Shown piece after piece: positions 43,613-51,476 of a DNA stretch of 64,000 bases (the stretch's first letter is position 1; the number at the start of each line of letters is the position of its first letter). The translations under genes were made by a program, and so were the position numbers. The stretch is taken from assembly GCF_001306455.1 (NCBI RefSeq), contig NZ_LGTQ01000006.1, positions 124,001 through 188,000 on the forward strand, written 5' to 3'. The notes under the pieces were generated by a model. That model had not been told where the DNA came from. It made no database searches and saw only the letters and a list, made by a program, of their open reading frames with translations. The DNA is from Jiulongibacter sediminis. GTDB lineage: Bacteria > Bacteroidota > Bacteroidia > Cytophagales > Spirosomataceae.

Positions 43613-44235
43613 TACTCCATTATTCTATTTTTTAGCAATTCTGCTGAAAGGTTGAAAACCCTGGTATTGCCTGTTCTAAGGCCATCCGTTAAAGTCAGTA
43701 GTTCATATAGGTGAGTTTTGTTCTTAATTACATTCGGTACGGTTTTATATAAAGGCTCTATAATTAACCCCCTCACATTACCCTCTGGATGCTCCCAGAC
43801 ATAATTTTCATCGGAAAATATTTTTTCCTTCAACGGAGGTGCCGAATGGGCGGTAGCAAATCCACGGCCAATTCCTGAAGGTCTTGTTGGGAAAACATAC
43901 TTAAGGCCATAGATTAGAAAATCTAAAAAAGCCTGTTTGTTTACAGACTTCATACTTACATCACGTATTAAACCAGAATATTCAGAGCGGCGTAGCGATT
44001 CAGAAATTTCAGATTCACTTAACTGTAAATTATATGCCATTTCTTTATTTGTAACGGGAATGTTGGCAAAAGGCGAGAGGTCTGCAAAGTGTATTTCAAG
44101 GTTTGAATCTGAAGCACCCCCTTTTTTCGATAATTTTTTTTGGGATTCGTTCCATACCCGAATTTTTTTCCAATCTGCCAGAATTGCCAGAATAATCAGG
44201 ACGTCCTGAGGCCGCATTCCACTATGTTTTCTCAT
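43612..44235 (-). CDS. Helix-turn-helix protein, probable antitoxin/autoregulator
   Basis: A 207-residue protein, first gene of the two-gene unit, with an ATG at 44235. A winged-HTH-like stretch is visible at about residues 61-90 ('VTNKEMAYNLQLSESEISES' then 'LRRSEYSGLI'), with DNA recognition likely in 'LSESEISESLRR'. The N-terminus has 'GMRPQDVLIILAIL', a helix typical of dimerising regulators. The C-terminal half ('YVWEHPEGNVRGLIIEPLY', 'LTLTDGLRTGNTRVFNLSAE') has no family I recognise. A perfect 38-bp palindrome ends nine bases before the start codon and is the obvious operator. It is not a standard AbiEi sequence, so the pair may be a variant class. Confidence 0.65.
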   Translation of the reverse strand: MRKHSGMRPQDVLIILAILADWKKIRVWNESQKKLSKKGGASDSNLEIHFADLSPFANIPVTNKEMAYNLQLSESEISESLRRSEYSGLIRDVSMKSVNKQAFLDFLIYGLKYVFPTRPSGIGRGFATAHSAPPLKEKIFSDENYVWEHPEGNVRGLIIEPLYKTVPNVIKNKTHLYELLTLTDGLRTGNTRVFNLSAELLKNRIME

Positions 44236-44243
44236 GTTTACTT

Positions 44244-44281
44244 ATTTGTGATTCGCAATTTGCAAATTGCGAATCACAAAT
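44244..44281. promoter_or_regulatory. Perfect 38-bp palindrome, probable operator
   Basis: The half-site ATTTGTGATTCGCAATTTG (44244-44262) is followed immediately by its exact reverse complement (44263-44281), with no spacer and no mismatch. It lies nine bases upstream of the HTH gene start on the - strand. A dimer or tetramer of the HTH protein could bind here to repress its own operon. Confidence 0.92.
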
Positions 44282-44367
44282 TCAAGCTTCGTCTAAAATA
44301 ACTCAACTCCTGTATACGGTTTTCACCGAAGTAATCAATTCTATATCACAAATGGTCAACACTATTC

Positions 44368-44511
44368 CCCATCATCATGGCCAAGCCCGAAGCGGATATC
44401 CTTGAATTTAAAGACGGGCAAATCACTCCTGTTAGCTACCGCGAAACCGAACATTATCAGATCACGAAACAGTTTCTGGACAGGCCGGAGGCGTTTTTGA
44501 GGAGGTTGTGA
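44368..44511 (+). pseudogene. Remnant 3' end of a second ATPase gene (right copy of the repeat)
   Basis: Encodes 47 residues plus stop, from 'PIIMAKPEADILEFKDGQ' to 'DRPEAFLRRL', matching the C-terminus of the ATPase at 42120-42917 with four substitutions. The differences are mostly at third codon positions, so this copy diverged as coding sequence before being cut off. No start, Walker A or Walker B remains. The gap 44236-44367 holds the palindrome and otherwise nothing recognised, and 44512-44615 holds no feature I can assign. Confidence 0.9.
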
Positions 44512-44615
44512 GAGTCCCTTTCTAAAAGAATTGTGGTAGCTTTTCCACACTTTTTTATAGAGAAATGCCATGGTACGTGCTTTTTTGGTGTGTTATCAAA
44601 CAAATAACACAAATC

Positions 44616-45218
44616 ATGAAAAAGTTAATTACCGGAATCGCTGTACTTACCGCCTTTCTTTTTTCTACTTCTATTTCAAAAGCTCAGGATACATCCTGGG
44701 GTCCAATGGTCGGCCTAAATGCTGCAACATTGGTCGATATGCCACTTAATACTTACAAGCCTGGCGTTAACCTTGGTCTATTTCTGAACCATTCAAACAG
44801 GGAGAGAACGGGGATCAAGGTCGAGGCTACCTATAGTCAAATGGGAACCCTCTTTAATGGTTTTGACCAGCGAGTTGAAATGCACTACATTCAGGTACCC
44901 CTTTACGGAGTGTGGTATCTAAATGACCGCGGAAATGATTTCAGGCCTAAGCTGATGATTGGGCCATATGTGGGCTTTCTGATGAACGCTACAGGAAGTA
45001 ATACGACAGATAATCAATTTATTACTGAAAACTTTAACTCTTTGGATTTCGGAGGAAAAGGAGCCTTCGGTTTTAATTGGAAGATTAGCCCGAGAGTTTG
45101 GTTAAACTCTGAGTTTTATGTTGGGGGCAGCTTCGCTAACATTTACAAAACAGATATTATCAATATCAAAAACCGAAGCTTTGGGTTGAATGCAGGACTA
45201 AGCTTCCCTTTGAATTAA
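44616..45218 (+). CDS. Outer membrane beta-barrel protein (PorT/OmpW-like porin family)
   Basis: A 200-residue protein from the ATG at 44616, which directly begins the signal peptide (cleaved after 'STSISKAQD'). The mature part has amphipathic strands such as 'PGVNLGLFLNHSNRERTG', 'IKVEATYSQMGTLFNG', 'HYIQVPLYGVWYL' and 'FGLNAGLSFPLN' at the end. This fits the PorT-like eight-stranded barrels common in Bacteroidota. The segment 'IQVPLY' is highly typical. Role unknown; PorT itself belongs to type IX secretion, but this protein lacks features that would prove that. Confidence 0.75.
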   Translation: MKKLITGIAVLTAFLFSTSISKAQDTSWGPMVGLNAATLVDMPLNTYKPGVNLGLFLNHSNRERTGIKVEATYSQMGTLFNGFDQRVEMHYIQVPLYGVWYLNDRGNDFRPKLMIGPYVGFLMNATGSNTTDNQFITENFNSLDFGGKGAFGFNWKISPRVWLNSEFYVGGSFANIYKTDIINIKNRSFGLNAGLSFPLN

Positions 45219-45233
45219 AAGATATTGACAAAC

Positions 45234-45268
45234 AAAAATCCCTCAACCGTTACCGGATGAGGGATTTT
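45234..45268. terminator. Shared terminator between the barrel gene and secDF
   Basis: AAAATCCCTCA (45235-45245) pairs with TGAGGGATTTT (45258-45268) with A- and T-rich flanks, suited to end transcription from both convergent genes. Confidence 0.85.
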
Positions 45269-45289
45269 CAATTTAAAAGGCTGATAAAC

Positions 45290-48241
45290 TTAGGCTTTTG
45301 CCTCCGCTGCTTTAAGTCCTTCTTCTTTCTCTTTGGTTAGCTGTCTTTGCATCGCATCTACTACAATAGGAGCAGCAATATAAAGTGAAGAGTACGTACC
45401 CACAATTACACCAAGGAACATCGCGAAGATGAAACCACGGATGGTCTCACCACCGAAAATCAAAAGGATAAGGAGTACCAAAAGCGTTGCAATACCCGTA
45501 ACCGCAGTACGGCTTAATGTGCTGTTCAAGGCATTATTGATAACCGTTGCGATACTTTCATTGGCTTTACGCTTATCATTGAGGTATTCACGAACACGGT
45601 CAAACACTACCACGGTATCGTTCATGGAGTAACCCATCAAAGTCAATACCGCACCCACAAAGGCCTGATCTACATCCAATGAGAATGGAAGAATACCATT
45701 GAAGATGGAGAAGATACCCAAAATCACCAATACATCGTGGAACACCGCCACCACAGCACCAAAACTAAAGGCCACACTGCGGAAACGAATGTAGATATAA
45801 ATAAACGTCAGAATCAAGGAGTAGAAAATGGCTTTCAATGAAGACCAAATCGTATCGTTTGCAATAGTAGGTCCTACTTTTGAGGAACTCACTACCTCAC
45901 CAGCGTTACCGTCAATATTGGCAACAACACCGTTGATTTGCTCCTGAATCTCAAGCTCTACGTTCGGGTCAGTATTCTCAATCTGGTAAGCCGTTGTAAT
46001 CTTAACCTGATCAAAACCACCGAAAGTTTTCACCTCAGCCGTAAAGCCAGCGTCTTCCATGGCTTTTCTTACGTCTTCGGTAGCTACAGTGTTTTCAAAC
46101 TTGGCTACATACGTACGACCACCTTTGAAATCAACACCCAGACCAAAACCTCTTATACCAATAGAGATAGCACCGGCAATGATAATAGCCGCAGAAACCA
46201 TGTAGAATTTCTTACGGTTATCCACGAAGTTGATGTTCGTGTCTTTGAAAAGTTTCTCAGACCAGTTGGTAAAGAAAGTAACTGTCTTACCCTTTTTGAT
46301 ATAGTGTTCAAAAATCAATCTTGAGATGAAAATTGCACAGAAAAGGGAAGTGAAGATACCGATCAAAAGAGTCGTTGCGAAACCAAGTACCAGACCTGTA
46401 CCGAAGATGAAGAGGATTATACCCGTAATCAACGTCGTTACGTTGGAGTCAATGATTGACGGCATCGCAAATTTGAAACCGTTTCTTACTGCAGTTGCAA
46501 AAGGCTTGCCTTCATTAAGCTCTTCCTTCACACGCTCATAGATCAGTACGTTGGCATCCACCGACATACCTACTGAAAGTACCATACCCGCAATACCTGG
46601 TAGTGTAAGGGTAGCACCAAAAGAGGCCATCACACCCAAAAGCAACACAAGGTTAACCACAAGAGCCACGTTGGCAATCCAACCGGCTTTATTATAGTAA
46701 ATCAACACGAAAATAAGTACCGCCAACAAACCAACTACTGATGAAATAACACCGGCACGTACGGCACTGCTACCTACTGAGGCACCTACTACGGCCTCCT
46801 CAATGATGTTGGTAGGGGCAGGAAGTTTACCTGCTTTCAATACGTTTGCAAGGTCACTGGCTTCTTCAAGCGTAAAGTTTCCGGAAATAGACGAGTTGCC
46901 ACCAGTGATCTCCTGATTTACGTTTGGTGCAGAGTATACAAAACCATCAAGAACGATAGCTACTCGCTGGCCTACATTAGCTGCAGTAAGCTCTCTCCAC
47001 TTTCTTGAACCAGTAGCATTCATTTGCATACTAACATCAGGGCGACCGGTTGTAGGATCATAATCCTGACGGGCGTTTGTAATCACATCACCTTCCAGAG
47101 GAGCATTGCCAAGGTTTTTCACAAAATACAAACTCACCAACTCTTCATTAGTTGATGTATTCATGAAAGGCTTAACGTCGTAAACAAAACTTAAGTCGTT
47201 CGGGAAAAGCTGTTTTACAGCATTTCTGTTCAATAGTTCATTTACACGGGTAGTGTCTTTAACTCTAACAGCAAGACCGTTGCCCGTGTTGATAAACAAA
47301 TTGCTCAATGAATTGCTGTTGAACAATGAATCAGTTGCAGCTCCTGTAGAGTCAGCACCAGAACCAGTTAACTGAGCAGCAAGGTCATTTGCTAAAGCCG
47401 AAGTGTCTGTAGCAGCCTCCTGCTCGTCAGCTCTGTCTTCAATGCTGCTTAATCTTGCTTCAAGATCCTGCTGATTCAGGTAACCGGAAAACGCATCAAG
47501 AGATGGCCCGATTTCGTTTGGCTCATAAACCTCTACAAACTCAAGCTTGGCAGCCCCAGACAGTAACTTACGAACACGCTGAGGGTTATCAATACCCGGC
47601 AATTCCACTTGAATACGGTTTGTACCCGGCAGTTTTTGAAGGTTCGGGTTAGCTACACCGAACTTATCTACACGTGTTTGAATAATGTTAAACGCACGGT
47701 CAAAAGCTCCGTCTACTTCAGCTTTCAGATAATTTGATACATCAATATCTGAAGAGTTAAGGCTTAACTCACCACGGTTAGCTGCTGTTGAGAAAATTCT
47801 CGCAAGGCTGGTGTTTGGAGCCAGTTTTTTGAATTCTTCCACAAAAAGATCAACGAAATGATCTGAGCTTGTTACTGCTCTCTCTGCTGCATTGTCAATG
47901 GCCTGTCCAACACGAGGATCACGTGTTCCGCTGGCTAGTGATTTCACGATATCATTAGGAGAAACCTCCAGGATAACATGCATACCACCCTGAAGGTCAA
48001 GGCCAAGACCAAGCTCCTGTTTTGTCAGGTCTTCTAAAGTAGTTCCTAAAAATACAGGTTGCTTCCACAAGGAATCCAGGTAACGCTGCTTTAATTGTGG
48101 GTCAATATTGCCATCAACCGTCATGGCTGCAGCCTCAGCATCATTACGAATACTGTTTGCTTTAAATGTTCTGATCAGATAGTAGGCACTCACGGAAAGT
48201 AATATGACGACAAGTGCCAAAATTCCACCTCTGTTTCTCAT
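45290..48241 (-). CDS. secDF: Fused protein translocase subunit SecDF
   Basis: A 983-residue fusion. The SecD half has one N-terminal helix, 'LGLGLDLQGGMHVILEV', the P1 domain ('LPGTNRIQVELPGIDNPQRV'), 'SGNFTLEEASDLANVLKAG' and helices with 'MSVDANVLIYERVKEELNEG'. The SecF half has 'LGVDFKGGRTYVAKF' and 'LMGYSMNDTVVVFDRVREYL'. SecDF uses the proton gradient to pull preproteins through SecYEG into the periplasm. The fused form is usual in Bacteroidota. An Asp/Ala-rich insert (about residues 270-310) in the P1 region is a lineage feature. It ends in a charged Lys/Glu tail. Confidence 0.95.
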   Translation of the reverse strand: MRNRGGILALVVILLSVSAYYLIRTFKANSIRNDAEAAAMTVDGNIDPQLKQRYLDSLWKQPVFLGTTLEDLTKQELGLGLDLQGGMHVILEVSPNDIVKSLASGTRDPRVGQAIDNAAERAVTSSDHFVDLFVEEFKKLAPNTSLARIFSTAANRGELSLNSSDIDVSNYLKAEVDGAFDRAFNIIQTRVDKFGVANPNLQKLPGTNRIQVELPGIDNPQRVRKLLSGAAKLEFVEVYEPNEIGPSLDAFSGYLNQQDLEARLSSIEDRADEQEAATDTSALANDLAAQLTGSGADSTGAATDSLFNSNSLSNLFINTGNGLAVRVKDTTRVNELLNRNAVKQLFPNDLSFVYDVKPFMNTSTNEELVSLYFVKNLGNAPLEGDVITNARQDYDPTTGRPDVSMQMNATGSRKWRELTAANVGQRVAIVLDGFVYSAPNVNQEITGGNSSISGNFTLEEASDLANVLKAGKLPAPTNIIEEAVVGASVGSSAVRAGVISSVVGLLAVLIFVLIYYNKAGWIANVALVVNLVLLLGVMASFGATLTLPGIAGMVLSVGMSVDANVLIYERVKEELNEGKPFATAVRNGFKFAMPSIIDSNVTTLITGIILFIFGTGLVLGFATTLLIGIFTSLFCAIFISRLIFEHYIKKGKTVTFFTNWSEKLFKDTNINFVDNRKKFYMVSAAIIIAGAISIGIRGFGLGVDFKGGRTYVAKFENTVATEDVRKAMEDAGFTAEVKTFGGFDQVKITTAYQIENTDPNVELEIQEQINGVVANIDGNAGEVVSSSKVGPTIANDTIWSSLKAIFYSLILTFIYIYIRFRSVAFSFGAVVAVFHDVLVILGIFSIFNGILPFSLDVDQAFVGAVLTLMGYSMNDTVVVFDRVREYLNDKRKANESIATVINNALNSTLSRTAVTGIATLLVLLILLIFGGETIRGFIFAMFLGVIVGTYSSLYIAAPIVVDAMQRQLTKEKEEGLKAAEAKA

Positions 48242-48378
48242 AGTAAATGATGTCTTTGGTCCCGAACAAAGACGATTTTAATGTGATAAATCAACTGCCG
48301 GGTACAGTCGATTATAATGTTTATTGGTCAGTAAGTAATATCGAAGAGAGTGCATTGAAGAAGTTCAATGCCACAATA

Positions 48379-48726
48379 TCAGGGAGCATTTATGGCGATA
48401 TGATGCTCAAATAGTTTTTCGAAATAAGAAATTCGATAAACAGGCTTTGAAACAGCCTTAAAAGTGTTTTCAATGAGCAGAACAGCGAAGTCTGCTGCAG
48501 GTACCAGCACAAAGTCGGAACCAAAATCAAATGCAAATGAAGGAATTACATAATCTGACGAAAGCTCAGAAAAGTGAGCCTGCTGCTCATCCTGCTCATC
48601 ATTAGCCTGCGTCTGACTTTCTGCCACTACCTGCTGCTCTATCAGATTTCCAGTGAAAACCGTAGTCAGCATAAAGAGGCTCAAAAAGAGACCAAAGGCT
48701 TTGAATATGTGCTTGTTTTGCTTCAT
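48379..48726 (-). CDS. Hypothetical protein with one N-terminal membrane helix
   Basis: A 115-residue protein from the ATG at 48726; an upstream start at 48804 would add 26 residues but begin in an unlikely amphipathic stretch. A hydrophobic helix spans about residues 8-28 ('FKAFGLFLSLFMLTTVF'). A Gln/Glu/Asp-rich linker follows, then a hydrophobic segment 'SDFVLVPAADFAVLLIENTF'. It has no cysteine and no recognised family. The helix may be a signal or anchor. Confidence 0.5.
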   Translation of the reverse strand: MKQNKHIFKAFGLFLSLFMLTTVFTGNLIEQQVVAESQTQANDEQDEQQAHFSELSSDYVIPSFAFDFGSDFVLVPAADFAVLLIENTFKAVSKPVYRISYFEKLFEHHIAINAP

Positions 48727-48805
48727 TTCAGGCGGCAAACTTACAATCTTTTCTAAGAAAATGTCAAGAAGTGTACCATTTAATCGGTTGAGAAATTTTC
48801 TCAAA

Positions 48806-49267
48806 TCAATCCATCGACCGTATTAAGTCACCCTTTGATACCTCTACTTTAAAGGCTTTGAGTGAGTCGCAGTCCAGCAAAAAATAGTACGCATAAAGGG
48901 TATCATTCAGCTTTTGAGGAGTTGGCTCCACTGTTTGACCGTTCTCCACACTGTATTGCAAAGCCTGTAAAACACCTTCTTCCTTCTCAAATTGAGATCC
49001 ATCAGAAAAAGAAATCGGTTTCAGGTATCGGGCGATCTCCGGCTCCAGCGAGTCAATCTGGCATCCCGTTTCTTGTAAAGTATTCACTGACTTTGTGCCC
49101 ATCTTATTCAGAGAAGCCATAATATCGGCCTCTGAGACTTTCTTGATTTTATACTCCCCCATTTTGGCTTTCACAGCAGACGTGTCTATTTTTTCTACAT
49201 TGCTATTACAGCTTATTATTGCCATTAGAGGGAGAAAAAGAAACTTAATTTTATTTTTGAATAACAT
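48806..49267 (-). CDS. Hypothetical lipoprotein
   Basis: A 153-residue protein; the two adjacent ATG codons at 49270 and 49267 both give a lipoprotein signal with lipobox 'MAIISCNSN'. The mature region contains 'YKIKKVSEADIMASLNKMG', 'TGCQIDSLEPEIARYLKPI' and 'YAYYFLLDCDSLKAFKVEVS', with two further cysteines. No family is recognised. Its start codon lies only 14 bases from that of the divergent serine hydrolase gene, so the promoters of both must lie within the opposite coding region. Confidence 0.6.
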   Translation of the reverse strand: MLFKNKIKFLFLPLMAIISCNSNVEKIDTSAVKAKMGEYKIKKVSEADIMASLNKMGTKSVNTLQETGCQIDSLEPEIARYLKPISFSDGSQFEKEEGVLQALQYSVENGQTVEPTPQKLNDTLYAYYFLLDCDSLKAFKVEVSKGDLIRSMD

Positions 49268-49281
49268 CATCAACACAAAAA

Positions 49282-50412
49282 ATGAACAGGTTAATACTTT
49301 CGCTGGCTTTACTTTTCGCACTGTCATCGGCTGTTGCTCAGCAAACAAACAAGACTTTTAAAAGACTGCTCTACAAAAACAAGCAACTCAAACCTTTTTT
49401 GAAGCAGGCTCAAAAATACCGTATTCAGATCATTTACACGTCAATTGACTCCAACGGATTACCAGGCGAGCCTCAATATTTTAATTACGACCCTGATTTT
49501 TACTTTTACCCGGCCTCTACGGTTAAGCTACCCGCAGCCCTTTATGCTCTTGAAAAACTGAATGAGTTCGGCATAGACAAGTCAGATCCTTATTTCAGTA
49601 CCTCTACATTCGAGAATTATGATTCTGCTGAAGGGGATCAAAGTATCGAGGACTATATTCAGAAAGTCTTTTTGGTATCAAGCAATGATGCCTTTAACAG
49701 GCTTTATGATTTCTTAGGCATAGATTTGATCAACAGGCGTTTTGAGGAAATGGGACTCTCAAACTCGCGAATGACTCATCGACTATCTGTTTCGCTTACT
49801 ACGGAAGAAAACCGAAGAACACTGTACCTTCAAATCGGAGAAAATTATCGTCAGGGCCCGCAAATTGGAGAAGAGTACAAAACAGAAACGCCCATCTGGC
49901 TCGGGAAAAAATACTATGCGGGCGATGTACTGATAAACAATCCAATGGACTTCTCTCTCAAAAACAAGTTTGACCTCTGGGATCAACAGCAGCTACTCAA
50001 ATCCCTCTTTTTCCCGGAAAGTTTAAAAGAGGAAGCTCAATTAAGCATCAATGAAAATGACCTGTCTTTTGTCAAAGAAATGATTTCGGCCGTTCCCCGA
50101 AATTATGGTTATGACGAAGCCAAATTCCCTGATGGATCGGGCAAATTTCTAATATATGGCGATAGAAAAGACCGAATTCCTGAACACCTCAAAATCTATA
50201 ATAAAATCGGCGGAGCGTATGGTTTTTTGATCGATAACGCTTTTGTAGAAGACTCAAAAAACGATGTCCACTTTTTACTTTCGGCAGTAATCTATGTCAA
50301 TGAAAATGACACTCTCAACGACGACACCTACGAATATGATAGCAAAGGCCTACCCTTTCTAGGAGAGCTCGGCAGACATATTTATAAATTTGAACTCAGC
50401 CAGAAACCTTAA
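49282..50412 (+). CDS. Serine hydrolase, class A beta-lactamase-like
   Basis: A 376-residue protein with a signal peptide ending 'SSAVAQQ'. The active-site SxxK motif is 'YPASTVKLPAAL' near residue 77, the SxN-like motif is 'VSSNDAFNRLYD', and 'YNKIGGAYGF' matches the KxG triad. This is the class A beta-lactamase/PBP-like fold, but long insertions around residues 190-260 make a true beta-lactamase less likely; a peptidase or esterase acting in the periplasm is possible. It diverges from the preceding lipoprotein with almost no spacer. Confidence 0.75.
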   Translation: MNRLILSLALLFALSSAVAQQTNKTFKRLLYKNKQLKPFLKQAQKYRIQIIYTSIDSNGLPGEPQYFNYDPDFYFYPASTVKLPAALYALEKLNEFGIDKSDPYFSTSTFENYDSAEGDQSIEDYIQKVFLVSSNDAFNRLYDFLGIDLINRRFEEMGLSNSRMTHRLSVSLTTEENRRTLYLQIGENYRQGPQIGEEYKTETPIWLGKKYYAGDVLINNPMDFSLKNKFDLWDQQQLLKSLFFPESLKEEAQLSINENDLSFVKEMISAVPRNYGYDEAKFPDGSGKFLIYGDRKDRIPEHLKIYNKIGGAYGFLIDNAFVEDSKNDVHFLLSAVIYVNENDTLNDDTYEYDSKGLPFLGELGRHIYKFELSQKP

Positions 50413-51476
50413 ACGAACTCGCTGCCTTTCTCCTCAGCATCAGCGACAAACTGTTTGACTTTTTGCTCATCTTCCATTTTGCAGATCATGAGTACGTTAT
50501 CAAACTCAGAAACAATGTAACCGTCAAGTCCATTGAGCACTACAAGCTTGTCTTTGGGAGTTTTAACCACGCAATTCTTTGAATCGTAGGCAATCACATT
50601 GCCATCAATGGAGTTTGATTCCTCATCAAGGTTTGAGTTTTCATAAACCGACCGCCATGTACCAAGATCAGACCAACCAATGTCAGACTTTACCACGAAA
50701 ACATTATCGGCTTTTTCCATCAGGCCGTTATCTATAGAAATTGAGCGGCAGCGACTGTAAGCAGCTTCCAATTCCGTTTTCTCATCAGCCGTGTAGAAAC
50801 ATCTTTGAGCCGAGTTAAAGGCGTCGGCTTCTTCAGGTAAATATTTTGAAAATGCAAAAGTGATGGAAGAAACAGACCAAACGAAAATGCCGGCATTCCA
50901 GGTGTAATCTCCGCTATCAATAAACATTTTGGCCAGTTCCAGATTGGGTTTTTCAGTGAAGGTTTTCACCTTCTTTACTTCGCCTTCATCTTCGGCGAAT
51001 TGGATATAACCGTAACCCGTATTCGGATGAGTTGGCTGAATGCCAAGTGTAACCAAAGCGTCATTTTTTGAGGCATAATCCAAAGCAATGCTGATTCGCT
51101 TTCTAAACTCTTCCTCTTTGAGAATAATGTGATCGGCAGGGGCTACCACAATATTGGCCTCTGGGTTCTGCTTCTGGATTTTATAACTGGCGTATCCAAT
51201 ACACGGTGCAGTATTTCTTCTCCCCGGCTCACAAAGGATCTGATCATCTGAAAGAAAAGGCAGCTGCTTTTTTGTAAGACCCTTATACTCCTCACCGGTT
51301 ACAACATAAATATTTTCTTTTGGGCAAATTCCCTCAAAACGATCGGCAGTTTGCTGAATCAGCGTTCTACCTGTGCCAAGTACATCATGAAATTGTTTAG
51401 GAAAAGACTTTCGGCTGAATGGCCAGAATCTGGTGCCTATTCCGCCGGCCATAATCACTACATAATTATTCTTCAT
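50409..51476 (-). CDS. manC: Mannose-1-phosphate guanylyltransferase
   Basis: A 355-residue nucleotidyltransferase that makes GDP-mannose from mannose 1-phosphate and GTP. Signature 'MAGGIGTRFWPFSRKSFPKQ' is at the N-terminus, with 'VVAPADHIILKEEEF', 'TFTEKPNLELAKMF', 'YTWNAGIFVWS' and 'FVVKSDIGWSDLGTWRSVYE'. It lacks the C-terminal isomerase domain, so it is the single-function form. GDP-mannose feeds glycan and lipopolysaccharide synthesis. It overlaps the end of the upstream DUF3089 gene by 11 bases, and its 3' end meets the convergent hydrolase gene with a 4-base overlap. Confidence 0.92.
   Translation of the reverse strand: MKNNYVVIMAGGIGTRFWPFSRKSFPKQFHDVLGTGRTLIQQTADRFEGICPKENIYVVTGEEYKGLTKKQLPFLSDDQILCEPGRRNTAPCIGYASYKIQKQNPEANIVVAPADHIILKEEEFRKRISIALDYASKNDALVTLGIQPTHPNTGYGYIQFAEDEGEVKKVKTFTEKPNLELAKMFIDSGDYTWNAGIFVWSVSSITFAFSKYLPEEADAFNSAQRCFYTADEKTELEAAYSRCRSISIDNGLMEKADNVFVVKSDIGWSDLGTWRSVYENSNLDEESNSIDGNVIAYDSKNCVVKTPKDKLVVLNGLDGYIVSEFDNVLMICKMEDEQKVKQFVADAEEKGSEFV

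Noticed and set aside
42774-44511. An insertion sequence or integrative element with its own integrase
   Set aside because: No transposase or integrase is encoded between the repeats and no terminal inverted repeats were seen; only the two module genes are present.
44616-45218. porT of the type IX secretion system
   Set aside because: It shares the general small-barrel pattern only; many unrelated Bacteroidota barrels look the same and no other T9SS gene is adjacent.
49282-50412. An antibiotic-resistance beta-lactamase
   Set aside because: SxxK and KxG motifs exist, but the SDN loop differs, the protein is longer than class A enzymes and the fold is shared with other hydrolases; resistance cannot be claimed.
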